DNA of 64,000 nucleotides. Source: Todiramphus chloris collaris (taxonomy: Eukaryota > Chordata > Aves > Coraciiformes > Alcedinidae). The notes under the pieces were generated by a model. It saw nothing but the letters and a program-made list of their open reading frames with translations, searched no databases and was not told the DNA's origin. The stretch spans positions 12,282,222 through 12,346,221 of the forward strand of contig JANVCC010000106.1 of the NCBI GenBank assembly GCA_025345505.1. Reading direction: 5' to 3'. The position numbers were made by a program, and so were the translations under genes. This document shows, in pieces, positions 46,421-58,791 of this stretch. How positions within the stretch are numbered: position 1 is the first letter of the stretch; each line of letters starts with the position of its first letter.

Positions 46421-49400
46421 AGATGTATTTCTATGCTCCTGGATTTCTTCAAGCACTCCCTTGTATTTTGGGGAAGGAAGTTGTTTTAGAGTGGCAGAGA
46501 ATCTGCAAATCCTACAATGTAGGCTTTTAAAACAATTGTGTCATATGTGTAAGATTTATTCTGAATATATGCAGCTGATGTTGGATATCTTTTCCTTACA
46601 ATCCTCCCATAATAGGAGGTACTAATCAAGGTAAATCAAGAACCAATATTTACTCATTTTTCAAACCAAAAAGGACAATGCATCAAATTGCCCTTGAACA
46701 GGTAGAAACTTGGAGCACATAGCAGTGCTGCCCTGAGCAATGCATTACAATGACTAAAAAAACCCACCAAACATAAAACCAGAAATGTATCAAACATATT
46801 TGTATCAAATTTAGCGTTGTTACCATTTGCACTTGTATTTCTCCTCATTTTCATTTGACATATAAAGCACAATCAAGCAGTGAGCTTGCAATAGACTAGA
46901 TTTACTCATCAAAAAACATTTTTATCATTTAAGGTTTTTCTTCTTTCCCCATTCTGGGACATGCATAGATTCTTCTCAGCATTCCCTTTCCTCCAAAAAT
47001 GCTGAGTCAAGAAACAAATCATACTCAAGATTAATTCTTCATAGACAGAGGTGAAAACCATAACCTTCAAATTGAAATCTAGTGCATAATATATCAATCA
47101 TATAAGATGGCGATGAAGGTTCACAGTTATTACTGTGTAAAGTGAGGGCCCATTTAAAGGTTCTACCTCAGGTTTCAGAGAAAAATAGTAAGGTTTTTTT
47201 CTGTTTCATTTTGACAAAATTCAAAATCTTTATATACTAGTGTTCCTAATTTGAAGACAGCAACTCATTTGCAGAACAATCTTTAGGTTCTTACACTTGA
47301 TGTAAGTTACACTTCAGTAAAGGCCAGCTCTCACTTTAAGACTATTGAGAAGGTTAATTTGACCAGATGAATTCAGACTTCACTCTGAAATTCAATTGAC
47401 ATTTTTAGTTGAAAAGTGAGTGATGGTAGTAAGGAAAAAAACCAGTATAAGCTGCTTCCATTCAGTCACCAGAGACATCAGAAAATTTTCTATCATACAA
47501 AAGAGTCAACATCAAAACCGCAAACTTTTCTATTATTATTTCCTTGTGGAAGTTGGATTCTGGAGCTAAACAGCTTCAGAGAAGTTTTTGCACACTGTAA
47601 CAACAATAATGTATAAATTTCTGCCACACCCATTGTCTTGGCACCTCAGAAAAGTTAATTTTATATGTTACATTCTCCATCCTGGTGTAGCTTCAGCAGT
47701 CAGTCAGGAGTGAGAGGGAAGTTGGGGATGGAGTGAGTGTCTTTCCAGGCTAAGGCAAGAACTGAGCTAACTGTGGAATGGAGCTGCTGGGCTCTGATGC
47801 AACAAACAGGACTCGAAGTGTGGATAACAGTTCTACTCACTGCTCTGATAGTTAGAAATGAAGGGCAGAGAAGCAAGGTTCTACAATTTTAAGGAGTGCA
47901 GTTACAGTGAAAAATAAATGTTGGAAATAATCTGTATTTGTAGGAAATAAGAGTCATACATATCTGTGTGTGCACATGCATACACATATATATGCATAAC
48001 ATATAAATATATATATACACACACCCATTTATACATACATGTAAAGGAACTCAACTGAAAATTCCTGAGGAATGCTTACTTTTTTACAAGACAAATATGA
48101 GTGTTTAAGTGGATATTTTCACCAATAGTGCACACAAATTTGTAGTGCCGAGTAATTTTTAAGCTAGCACATTGACACTTTAGCAGATAGGTCAGAGTGC
48201 AGTCATGCCAGCAAACCAGCCTGTCCCTGAAGTTTGAGACTTCCTTGACAGCTCCCCATCCAAAAATTCTTGATCAGCATTCATTGTTTTGCTTCTGTGT
48301 CTATCAGAGATATGTCACTGCCTGAATCTGGAGCACAGATTAACTTTTTAAAATCATTAGCATAAAATATCTGTTCTGTGAAATAAATCCACCAGGATTT
48401 GGATTTTCTGTAACCAGGTGAATAAGTTACATGCAGCGTCCTGGTCTACCCTGAGTCTGAAAGGAGGGCTCACACCTTAATTAGGAAGCAGCAGGAATTT
48501 TGGAGTTAGGGAAAGGGGCACAGCATAGGACTGACACAACTGATGCTTGTCCAGACACCCTTGGGCTCAGTCAAGGTGTCCCAAAGCTTCAGGCATCTCA
48601 CCCAAGGCTCACCTACCTCCAGAGTGGCAGGCTAAGAACAGAAGTCTGATGTCCCTGCCTTGAGCAGAGCAAGACTCTGCTCTGCTAGCTTGACCTTTGT
48701 CAGTGTGTCTCCAGTCACAGACATTTATCCACTGAAGCTTCTGAAGATTTCCTTGACTTTTTGTACAGAGAAGCAGTATGATTTTTCTCATCACTTTCTT
48801 GCTATAAGACAGAGTTTACCTAAGTTCTGATTCACATAAAAACAAGATACAAAACATGTCTTTAAATTCATTCTTACTTAATTCTTTCCAAATAGCCAAA
48901 AGCAGTTATCAATTTGCAGGTGCAAAGACTGAAATTCAGATCACACAACTGCAACTGTCTTTCTGATAATGCTGTATCAAAGCACAATAGTTAAAGGATC
49001 TGTTATAAACTACTCAATGCTGCTTTGACTTCTATTTAGGGCATAGTTTTCTGTTGGGTAAACCTTTGCTTGGAAGGGGATTACAAAACCACTTGTAAGC
49101 TTTTTGAGATGAAAACTAGTTGTATTTCCCAAAGTGCTGATGTATATAGCTTTGGAAACATTTACCTTAACAAGAGTAAAAAGAAAATAGTCAGAACAGT
49201 GCACACACTCTTCAAATAAATTTAATTAATAACTAGTTTAATACTGAATGTCCCATGCAAAATATGGTCATTTAACACTTTTTACTGGCATAGATGTATG
49301 TGCTGCAAAATGTTTAAATATACATGTATGTTTGCATGCACATTCAAACATACATAAAAACATATATACATACATTTGTAGCCTTATATTTATATGTTAA

Positions 49401-49979
49401 TAAATTTAGAAACATGATTTGGATCTGGATATGTCACAATTTACCCATAAATGGGTTAGCTGGACAAGAGAAGCTAGCAATTTTCCTTCAATCATGGCTG
49501 TAATTAAACAGGAAGAAAACTGGAATGGAAGAAAGTTTATGCTAGAAGACTGACATGATATCAGATTTCCTAAGTAATAAGATGTGGAAAATCTAAGATT
49601 ATTGCAGGGGGAGGAAATGTCAAGGGTGCACATAAAATTAGACTTCTCATGTAAGAGTCCCAGTGAACAAGACTCCAAAGAAAGATTATGACCAATGTCC
49701 AGATGCTGTCCTTTAGGACAGAATGGTGTCTCAAACTCAAGCACACAGGTGCTTCACTTCTTCAGTGACACCTGGAAAATATTTCAGTCTTTTCCTAGCT
49801 ATTTCCAGAAACAAAAACTCAGCTTCTTTATCAGGGTTAAGCCTGGACAGGACATTACCTTCCCTGCAATAATTTCCTTCAGCTTTTCAGCTATTTTTAT
49901 TATTATAATAATTTATATTATTATTTTATGTATTAATATATTATCTTTAATATATTATTAATATTATATTTATATTTAT
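46421..49979. other. Stretch with microsatellite-like tracts and no recognised gene
   Basis: TA/CA-rich tracts lie at about 47985-48040 and 49318-49378, and an AT-only tract at about 49895-49985 directly precedes a CR1. ORFs do not exceed 119 codons and show no domain. Confidence 0.5.
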
Positions 49980-50434
49980 TATTACTATATCTGGAATACT
50001 GTGTCCAGTTCTGGGCCCCTCAGTTCAAGAAGGATAGGGAACTGCTCAAACAGAAACTGGGTCTCTTTAACTTGGAGGAGAGGAGACTGAGGGGTGACCT
50101 CATTAATATTTATAAATATGTAAAAGGAGAGTGCCAGGAGGATGGAACCAGGCTCTTCTCAGTGATATCCAATGATAGGATGGGTGGCAACGGGTGCAAG
50201 CTGGGACATAGGAAGTTCCATGTAAACATAAGGAGAAATTTTTTACTGTGAGAGTGACAGAACACTGGAACAGGCTGCCCAGGGAGGTTGTGGAGTGTCC
50301 TCTGGAGACATTCAAAACCCACCTGGACAATGCATTCCTGTGTGACCTGATCTAGATGATCCTGCTCTGGCAGTGGGGTTGGACTAAATGATCTTTTGAG
50401 GTCCCTTCCAACCCTAAACATTCTGTGATTTTGT
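49980..50434 (+). mobile_element. CR1 LINE 3' fragment
   Basis: This is the end of CR1 ORF2 ([10 protein letters not shown] encoded at about 49992-50021), then the conserved 3' UTR (GAGACTGAGGGGTGACCTCA, CAGGCTGCCCAGGGAGGT, GAGGTCCCTTCCAACCCTAA) and an ATTCTGTGATTTTG terminus. It is severely 5'-truncated and begins in an AT-only tract. Confidence 0.93.
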
Positions 50435-50493
50435 TGGTTGTCATGGAGTCATGTGGAACTACATACTTTTACTCCAGTTGAGGATTTTCCTAC

Positions 50494-50950
50494 TGCAGTG
50501 GGTCTGGCTGAGCTGCTTTTCCCCACCCAGCCCTCACGCTGCAGCACTGGGAGCTGGAGGCTGTTGATAACACACCCGTGTTATCACTGCCAGTGCTCAC
50601 ACGGCACCAGAGGATGGGGGAGAAGATACAGCCAACCTGAGCTGACCAGTGGGATATTCCATACCATATGACGTCAGCTCAACTATAAAGGGAGAGGGCA
50701 GGAGGAGGATGGGGGGGCATTCTGCTTTGTCCTCCAAGCGGCTGCTACGTGTTCCTGGAGTCCTGCTTCCTGGACTTGGCCCGACATCGCCTGTGGACAG
50801 GAAGTAGAAAATAACATCTTATCTATCATAACCCACACCCCTTTGCTTTGTGTCTTATTCTCTCCCTGCGTGCCGTGCTGAAGGGGGTCAGGGGGAGTGA
50901 TAGAAGGGCTTGGTGGGCACTTGGTGCCATGCTGGGGTCAACCCACCACA
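50494..50950 (+). mobile_element. ERVL-type solo LTR, TSD CCTAC
   Basis: Starts TGCAGTGGGTC and ends ACCCACCACA, flanked by CCTAC at 50489-50493 and 50951-50955. It is homologous to the 5' LTR of provirus C (58236-58783), sharing GGGTCTG(G/A)CTGAGCTG, CCATATGAC(G/A)TCAG and GGCTTGGTGGG. It has a TATA-like CTATAAAGGG near 50683. The 5-bp duplication agrees with ERVL. Confidence 0.92.
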
Positions 50951-50955
50951 CCTAC

Positions 50956-51464
50956 CTATTGTGGTTTTTTGTGGTTTTTTGGGGTTTTTTGCAGAGCCCT
51001 TCAGAAAAACTTTTGAATATGAATGTGTAACATTTACTAAACTAACACATTCTGAAAATACATGTCATGCCAAGAAACACATAATGTCTCACGGGACTGG
51101 CATACCTCAGTTTAGGGAAGTCTTTGATAAGGTATTCTGGTTTCCTTGTCTTGTTTGTAAATTGCCTATGTTTTTTCCCAAATGTTCCAGAGATCTACAA
51201 AGCAAAAGTCTCTAAAACTTTATGGTGCATCTGAGTGGATATTTATTCAGTCTTTGAACTTGAAAGCTGCACAGCCACAGAAGCTAGCTGTTAGGAAGCA
51301 TTAAAATTATTCAGCTACTCATCATTTAGTAGAAATTTCTTTTCTTCCTGATCCCCAGTCTGTTGTGGAAGACTCAGCTTGTCTGAGGGATTAGAATGTG
51401 AGTTCGATAAATAACCTTGAGTGAACATCTGTGTGCCCTTGAGGAGACCAGAAAGTCCTGAGGA
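50956..51464. other. Spacer with a (GTGGTTTTTT)n minisatellite
   Basis: Three copies of GTGGTTTTTT-like units lie at about 50960-50995, directly after the TSD of the preceding LTR. Nothing else was recognised. Confidence 0.5.
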
Positions 51465-51666
51465 AAGAACCACCAGTTCACAAAGAAAGCAAGCTTGCCA
51501 AAGTTAATTGTGGACAGGTGGTATTTGTTTAGTCCAATAAGGTGTAGGCACTTACTATTAGAAGGATTATAAAAGGGCTTGCAGCCACAATAGGTTGGGA
51601 GCATTTGCAGAAGTAGTGTGTGAGAATGATGAGTCCATCTCAACAATGACATATCAAGACCATACA
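51465..51666 (+). mobile_element. LTR-like repeat fragment with TATA box
   Basis: Matches the reverse complement of 26265-26500: an AATTGTGGACAGGTG block (51508), ATTATAAAAGGGCTTGCAGCC (51566) and an end at CCATACA (51666). It is the terminal part of an LTR. The 5' boundary and the target duplication were not found. Confidence 0.65.
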
Positions 51667-52537
51667 ATGACATCAGTCCCTGTTAGAACTTCTGTTACCA
51701 TATTGCTAGCAAATTCTTTACATAACATAATGATATTTTTATGTTTTAGAGCTGTATCATCTATTAAATAGTATTTAAAAAACATCCATGGGCACTTGTT
51801 TCCAAAACTGGGATTTTTCATCTTGATTAAAATGCTGTATCTAGAAGAATTTCTAAAGTGGAAGCTGCGGTTTTCTAACAAAAGGCTAATATCGGTAAAC
51901 ACAGAACCAGGATTTCCCTGAGCTGTAGAGAGACAGGAACTGCATATTGTACTCTGCCTTGTTAAGTAAGTATTACATATGTATAGCTGTTAATGAATAC
52001 TTTTTGTATAGAGTACAAGAGGAAAGATCTAAGTGAGGTCCTAAGGATCCCACAATAGGTGAGGCCTACATAAGGAAAGCTCTGTGCATGTGCTGTTTTT
52101 ACCCTGATTTTCAAAGAACTACAATACATCTGTTTTAAAACTACACACATTTTAATTTTGAGATGTTTATTCTTCTTAAGACTAGATATATTAACACTGT
52201 ATTTGAAAATAAGTGGTCATACAGGTGATAACACTAACTCCTCTCTGAATGTTGTTTCAGTAAATTGGAGTTATGTTTTGTGAGTCTTTATAACAGAAGG
52301 AACAGAGAGAATAACTGGTTAAGAGAAAGGGCTATATAATGAAGAGTAAGGCACTCCTAAGTATTTTGTTGCAAGTCAGATATGTCTATTACAGCTGAAT
52401 TTTCAGTGTCCTTAGAGAGAGAGGAAAAACCTCTGAGTGCTTCTGTAATCCCAGAATATTGCATTTTAGGATTAACATCAGATAAGCATTAAATATAAAT
52501 ATATATGCATTGAAATGTCTGGTATTTGCACTTAAAA
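51667..52537. other. Stretch with no recognised gene
   Basis: AT-rich, with only short ORFs. Nothing recognised. Confidence 0.5.
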
Positions 52538-52542
52538 TCCAT

Positions 52543-53254
52543 TTTTTATTGTGATTTCACTGATCAAAGTTGAGGTTACTTTATTCACATTTTTGCCAGG
52601 GTTATATACGATTTCTTTCCTTGTATCCACACTACCACTAACAGCTATTGGTTAATTACTTTAGACACACACTGTTCACACATCCTAAACTAATACATCA
52701 TTGGCTATCCTACATCGTCTCTATTACCACCCTCATCCTGTTTATCCTCTACTTTCTTCCTCTTTATCTTCTCGCTTCTCTGCTTTGTGCTCCCTCCTTT
52801 GCCGTTCTCAAGCCTTTCTCAAGGACGCCAGCTGTGGCCCTGTTTATTCCCACACGGCCTTGAGGAAAATAGGCATGCCTTTTTTCCTCCCTTTTATTTT
52901 TGGGCAAACCAGACCCCTTGAATAGCTTTTTCAATCATCTTTCCCACCGTCCTCAATAAACAAAGTACTACAGCTAACGTTACTAACACCATTATGGTAT
53001 GTCAAGATGATGTCTTAAGCTAAGGCATAGGTGAGTTTGGATAGGCCACATGTCCATTCTCCTCGAGAAACATTGACACACATTTCAAAATATTTTTCCA
53101 ATGTACCATAAACAGAACTTAGCAAAACACCATGTGTTAGTCTAGCTCACAAAAAACATCCTACTGTTTTTCATAACATGCTTGAGAAAAGCAGGATTCT
53201 CACCGAATATTGTGAGAACCTGAGAAAAATCCCTCTGCTAGCAGCTTTTCAGCA
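52543..53254 (-). mobile_element. Minus-strand LTR-like element inserted at the CR1 break
   Basis: The minus strand starts TGCTGAAAAGCTGC at 53254, as in 11139-11441, and is similar for about 170 bp. Farther on there is a TATATAA box (reverse of TTATATA near 52600) and AATAAA (reverse of TTTATT near 52580), the same order and spacing as in the plus-strand copy. TCCAT occurs at 53255-53259 and 52538-52542, but the implied left end is A/T-rich and not TG, so the boundary is tentative. CR1 ORF2 sequence stops at its right edge. Confidence 0.6.
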
Positions 53255-53259
53255 TCCAT

Positions 53260-54625
53260 ATGGGTGTTGTATTGGCGTACCTCCAATCTGTTGTACCTCC
53301 ACAGTCAGGCAGGACTGCTGATAAAATATGGACAGTAACCTAGTGAGCACCCCTGACAGTTCTCTCAGCACTCTAGGATGTAACCCAACTGACCCCATAG
53401 ATTTATGCACATTGATGTTGAGCATCAGGTCATGGACCATCTGAATCGTAAGGGGGACATTGTGTTCCTGGCCCTTGTCTCTTGGCTTGGGGTAGTGACT
53501 TTCCCTGGTACAAGTGATCCCATTACTAAAGACTGAGGAAAAGAAGGCATTAAGCACCTCAGCCTTCTCCTCGTCTTTTATTATTGTATTTCCTTTTGAA
53601 CCTAGTAGGGGATGGAGGCCCTCCTTGACCTTTCTTTTATTGTTAATTTATTTATAGAAATTTTTCTTGTTGCTCTTTACCCCTAAAGGCAGATTAACTT
53701 ATACTTGAGCTTTCAACCTTCTAATTATTTCTCTGCATGACGTTGCAACATTCTTACACTCTTTATGAGTCATCTGCCCCTTCTTCCAGAGGCCATAAAC
53801 CCTCCTTTTTCCCCTAATTTTAAGACAAACCTCCCTATTCAGCCAGGATAGTCTTTTTTTGCTGCTGACTTGTCCTATGGCACATGGAGATGGCCTGCTC
53901 CTGCACCTTTAAGATTTCCTTCTTTAAAAATATCCAGCCTTCTTGGACTCCTACATCTTTCAAAACTGACTCCCAAGTCTATCAAGTGACCTCTAAAACA
54001 AGTCAAAGTCTGCCCTTCCAAAGTCCAAAGTGCCAGAATTGCTGTCCCCCCTCCTAACATCTCTAAGAACAGAGAAGTTAATAATTTCATGGTCACTATT
54101 CCCTAGATGGCCTGCAACCGCCACATCCTCCAGCAGTCCTTCTCTGTTCACAAACAAGAGTTTTGTTCCCTCTCTGCTGTGTTGTATTTCCAGCAGATAC
54201 CTAGGAAGTTGAAGTCCCCCATAAGAACAACAGCAAGTGACCTCAAGATTTCTTCTAAGTGCTTACAGAATATTTCATCTACCTCACTGCTCTGGTTGGC
54301 AGGTCTGTAGCAGACACCCGCAGCAATATCAGCTTTATTGGCCTTGCCCCTCAACCTGTTCCAAACATTCTCAACCTTGTTATGACTACACTTATATATA
54401 TACTTATACTATACACTATATAAATTCTGAGAATTCATAACAATCCCTAACACACAGGGCCACCCTACCACCTCCCCTTCCCTGTCTGTCCCTCCTAGAG
54501 AGCTTGTAGCCATCGACTGTGGCATTCCAGTTGTGTAAGGCATCCTGACACGTTTCTGTGATGGCAACTATGTCATAGTTTTCCTGTTTCATTGTGGCTT
54601 CAAGCTCATACTGTTTGTTGCTCAT
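53260..54625 (-). pseudogene. CR1 ORF2 fragment: endonuclease and RT N-terminus
   Basis: The frame 54625-54416 is the start of the APE-type endonuclease (NYDIVAITET, the catalytic Glu). The frame 54354-54148 contains VCYRPANQ and GDFNFLG, the conserved Asp-Asn motif. The frame 53557-53249 has LNAFFSSVFS and the pre-RT segment up to the break. The region between is rich in stops. ORF2 normally supplies target nicking and reverse transcription. Confidence 0.9.
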
Positions 54626-54874
54626 ACTTTGTGTATTGGTACAGATGCACTTCAGATGAGCTAATGATCACGTGAGTTTGTGTCCCATTTCCTACCAGAC
54701 ACTTCTCAGATGTTTCCCTGACTTCCATCACACCAACAACTGCCACTACCTCTTCATTTCTCATTACATGCCTATCCCTTGTCTCCACTGAGAGAACAGA
54801 GAAAGAGTCCTTGCTAGCACACCATCCTGTAAGCCCTGGCATGCTTCCCTTGGGCTTACTCATAGCAGGCCCAG

Positions 54875-55371
54875 TGATGTGTGGAAACAAACTCTACAAC
54901 CCATGAAAGGTTATAAAGCAGGTATGCTTATTGTGGCACCAGACACAAGGGGGATCACTTCTCCTAACTTGCACACTGTATCTCAAAGCAATCAGTTATT
55001 CATAACACAAAATGTGCATATTCATAGATATAGACTAGATTAATATAATTTGTTCCAGGAATAGGAGTGACTATTATAATTATTTCTGGGAACTTGTTAT
55101 CATAGGTTTCCTTCTACTGGTGCCTGGGATCTTCTGGAGGAAGGCTCACAGTCTTCCTCTCAGTGTACTTCTCACCTTTATCTCAGAATGCAGAGTTATG
55201 CTGAATTGGCGACTGCAGAACTGGTGTGACCTGACTTACCTCAGGAGGCTCTTCTCTGTTCCTTCCTGGCTTAGAATTAGTTCCCCTTATATACAAGGAC
55301 CAAGGTTTCACAAGATGAGCTATAGCTTACAAGGCTACAAAGTTAAAATATATGAGAACATTTATAACTCA
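54875..55371 (-). mobile_element. Older class I solo LTR in CR1, TSD CCAG
   Basis: The plus strand begins TGATGTGTGGAAACAAACTC and ends TATAACTCA. It is flanked by CCAG at 54871-54874 and 55372-55375. It belongs to the family of 730-1305 but is clearly more diverged, with indels and lost CpGs. CR1 sequence resumes on both sides (AAAACTAGTTTAAAGC at about 55397). Confidence 0.88.
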
Positions 55372-55379
55372 CCAGTAAT

Positions 55380-56507
55380 ATCCCCTTCCCCCTGCAAAAC
55401 TAGTTTAAAGCTCTATCAATGGCCCATGCTAAGTCTTGTCCCAGAATCCTTTTTCACCTCTGTGACAGGTGCATCCCATTTGTTGCCATCAGGCCAGTTA
55501 TCTTGTATATCAACCTATGATCAAAAAAGCCAAAGACCTGCCGATAACACCAATCCCAGAGCCATGAATTAATCTGATTACTCTTCCTGATAACTCCCTC
55601 ATTCATCACTGCCACTGGAGGGACAGAGGAGAACACAACTTGAGCTCCTGATTCTTTAAGCACCTTCCCCAGGGCCCTAAAATCTCCCTGAATTGATTTT
55701 GGGCTTCTAGTAGTGATATCATCACAACCCACCTGAAATACCAAAAGCAGATAATCATCTAAAGACTTCAAGAGGATGGGGAGTTTGTCTATCAAATCCT
55801 TAACTCATGCCTCAGGGAGACTACAGACTTCCCTACTAAGTGGGTCTGAATGGAATATTGGGCCCTCCATCCCCCTCAGGAGGGAGTCAACCACAATGAC
55901 TTTTACTTTTCTTCTTGAAGCCAGTTTTGATGCTTTATCTGGGGTGACTTGGTCTTGGTGGTACCTCTGACCTAGGTGAACTATCTATGCCTCCATCAGT
56001 CAGTTCCTCCTGCAGGGTTCCACACCTGTTCTCCAAGAGGATCTGGGAAGGTGATGGAGGCTGAGAGGGGATTTGTCTGCCTCCCCAAGCAGAGACCTTC
56101 TTCCATTCCCCCCCATCACTTTGGTCACCTCCTTCTGCTTGGTGGCAAAAGAGGAGGGGATACTCTGCTTCTTGTGAAGCCTCAACACTCTGCCTTTGTC
56201 ACAGAGTGTGGTTCCACCAATCTATCTCCGCCTCACACTCCCTGATAGTCCTTAACTTCTCCACTTCCTCACATAGTTCTGCCACCATGCTGAGCAGATC
56301 ACCCATCTGCTCACAATGGACACAGCAGTTATCAGAGTTGTCACTGGTTACCAGTGCAAGGCTCAGGCAATCCCCGCAGCCTGTGACCTTGGCAGCCGTA
56401 TGTTTCCCTGGGAGCTCTGTCTGGGTTCCCACACCCATTGTGGTGATCACCGCCTTCCTCCAGGTGGAGACCACGGCTGAGCCCCGCCATGTGCAGCAAA
56501 TTTTCAA
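55380..56507 (-). pseudogene. CR1 ORF1 with coiled-coil and SGNH-like esterase region
   Basis: The frame 56507-56199 includes a Cys-rich segment and a coiled-coil-like run (LLSMVAELCEEVEKLRTIRECE). At about 55900-55870 a VDSLLRG segment corresponds to the GDSL block of SGNH esterases, with Val in place of the usual Gly. The frame 55795-55454 continues with GAQVVFSSVPPV and ends with NGMHLSQR, the His-containing last block. ORF1 of CR1 binds nucleic acid and carries this esterase-like fold. Frame breaks lie near 55.8 and 56.0-56.2 kb. Confidence 0.85.
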
Positions 56508-56560
56508 GCACTGTCTGCAAATTCATTGAAGTGTTTGGTTTCCACTCAGTGAAGACTCAC

Positions 56561-58235
56561 AATCTTCTCTCCATATTGTCAGGAGAATGCCCTGGCCCTT
56601 CAACCATAATCATTGGTTGGGCAAAACTTCATGCATTCCTTTATTCCCTCTCCAGTGAAGCTTCAGTATCAAGTATTCTTGATAATAAAAGGGGTTACAG
56701 ATAAAGGGGTTACAGGCTTGAGACTAGAGTGGATTATGTTGTCCTTGAAACTAACCATCAGTTTTAAGAGGTAGCAGAATTTCTTTCTGCAGTGAGCCAA
56801 GTAGTTTATAATGAACTAAATCACATTTCCTGTCTTTGAAAACGTTTAAATTAGAAGTATGCTGCCTCCTCCTTTGTGCATTTACTATCAAAGCAAATCA
56901 CCCTTCACTTGAAATTACTTATGATTTGATTTTTTTAAATATTACAGCCCCTGAAGTTTGAAATACTGCTTTTACCAGCATTAGATAATTTAAAATGCAG
57001 TTTCTGTTCTTGGTCATAAAAGAAGACCCCTACTGAGGGTTCAAAATGTCACTTAAGAATGATGATCATACTGATTTGTCATTGATCATCTGGGATATCC
57101 ATGGTTGCAAAAGAAATCCTGAACAAGTTTCTGCAATATGTATAAATGATACTTTAATCCACCTCCTTTATTTCTTACTCTCTTGTGTTGGCAGAGTGCT
57201 AGATCCCCTATGGGAAATGCAAGGAAATAAATATCTAACTCACTGTATTAGATCTTCCTGTAAGAGACACAATGTAGCTCAGATGAAAAACATTCATCTA
57301 GACAAGCACTTTTAAGAGCATCTGCAGTCTACAATTTCTATCTTTCAGTTCTTTGTGCAGTATTGTTCCTCTTGTGATAGTGCTCCTTTAAAGCAAGCCA
57401 TCTAGACTTTCTCCCCTTTGACTTACTCCATTTAAGATTCTTTTTTCCTTAAGACTGCTTTCCTGTCCCAAGAGGTTTTTGTGATTTTCTCTGAAGGGAT
57501 CACTATCTAAAAAAGAAGTTCTCTATAATGTCTGTCAAAAGAAATTCCTCAAAAAAGTCAAGTAACTGCATAGTACCTGAGGCACTCTATGGCAGATTTT
57601 CCTGTGGCATTCCTCCTTTCAAATGCCACAGTCAAATTGAAGTTTTCTTATCCCTTGACATAATAAAAGGTAGCATCTGCCTCAAGGCTGGCGACAGTAC
57701 ACCTTTACTGCTGTACTTTCCCAAAGTCTGTTAAATAGTAATGTATTTTTACTGTAGCTAACCCAGTGCAGTCTATTGCAAAAGGCATTAAAAGATTGGG
57801 AATGAGGAGAAGGGCTTAGGTTGATAGATCAGGGCAGAAATGTCATTGTCAGTGAATAATATCATGTCTGCCTCCAGAACTCTGGAAACCAAAATAGAGA
57901 GATATTGAGCCTCAGATCATAAAAAAAAGAATTGAAGATTGTCTTAAAGGCAGCACAGCTAACTGTCCAGTGCTGTGGGGACTTGGCAAACCTTTCACAG
58001 AGCCTGATCATCTCCAGGCAACACCCCAAGGAAACTTCTTCACCTTACCACTTCTGTGGAAATTATGTGAAACTGCAATTTTCTTAACTTAGCCTGATGC
58101 TTGGACAGGCAAACTGCCTCTGACTTGATGGTTACTGATATATTTTATAGCTCAGATTCAAAATAAAAGTGGTGAACCATGCAAAAAATCAACCCTTTTC
58201 TTACCAAAAACACAATTCAAAACTGACTTCTATAT
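56561..58235. other. Stretch with no recognised gene
   Basis: A direct duplication of AAAGGGGTTACAGAT lies at about 56687-56716. The 56.56-56.69 kb part may be CR1 5' UTR. ORFs are short and without domains. Confidence 0.45.
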
Positions 58236-58783
58236 TGGCCCATATATTGGGTCTGACTGAGCTGGAGTTAATTTTCCCCATAGCAGCCCTCCAAGTTCTG
58301 TGCTTTGTGTTGCTAGCTAGAAAGGTGCTGATAATACACCTGTGTTGTGGATACTGCTAACCAGGGCTCACACAGCATCAAGGCTGGTTTTCAACATTCC
58401 CCCTGCAGTGGGATGGGGTGGACAAGATCCTGGGACACAACTGGGACAGCTAACCCAAACCATATGACATCAGGTGAACTATAAGATCCAGGAAAAGGAG
58501 GAGGAAGGGGGTCATCGGCTTGTCCTCCAGAGCAACTGCTACGCATTTGGAGCCCTGCTTCCTGAAAAAGGACATAGCCTGCTGATGGGAAGTAGAGAAT
58601 AAATCTTTGTTTTCTTTTGTTTCCATGAGTGGCATTGCTTTGCTTCTTCAGTAAACTACTTTTGTCTTAGTCCATGAGTTTCATCTTATTTTCTTCCCTC
58701 TGGTCCAGCTGAGAAGAGGATGGAGGGAAGTGATAGAGTGGCTTGGTGGGTACTTGGCATCCAGCCATGGTCATACCACCACA
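58236..58783 (+). repeat. 5' LTR of provirus C
   Basis: It is homologous to the TSD-defined solo LTR at 50494-50950 and ends in the same ACCACCACA (58783). It includes CCATATGACATCAGG (58458), a CTATAAGATCC TATA-like box near 58481 and GAATAAATCTTTG near 58598. The left end is approximate. Confidence 0.82.
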
Positions 58784-58791
58784 GCCCTTTT

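Larger units (their letters stand above)
53260..56560 (-). mobile_element. CR1 LINE with ORF1 and the first part of ORF2, split by an LTR
   Basis: Reading on the minus strand from about 56560, ORF1 (56.5-55.4 kb) is followed by ORF2 endonuclease (54625 to about 53.6 kb) and the start of RT (53557-53260). The rest of RT and the 3' UTR are absent beyond 53260, where an LTR-like element begins. A class I solo LTR (54875-55371, TSD CCAG) lies between ORF1 and ORF2. Multiple stops and frame changes show it is dead. Copies retaining ORF1 are less common than 3' fragments, as most CR1 insertions are 5'-truncated. Confidence 0.9.

Noticed and set aside
49895-49985. AT-only tract as a possible origin or matrix attachment region
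   Set aside because: It is simple low-complexity sequence next to a CR1 5' truncation point; no further evidence for such a role.
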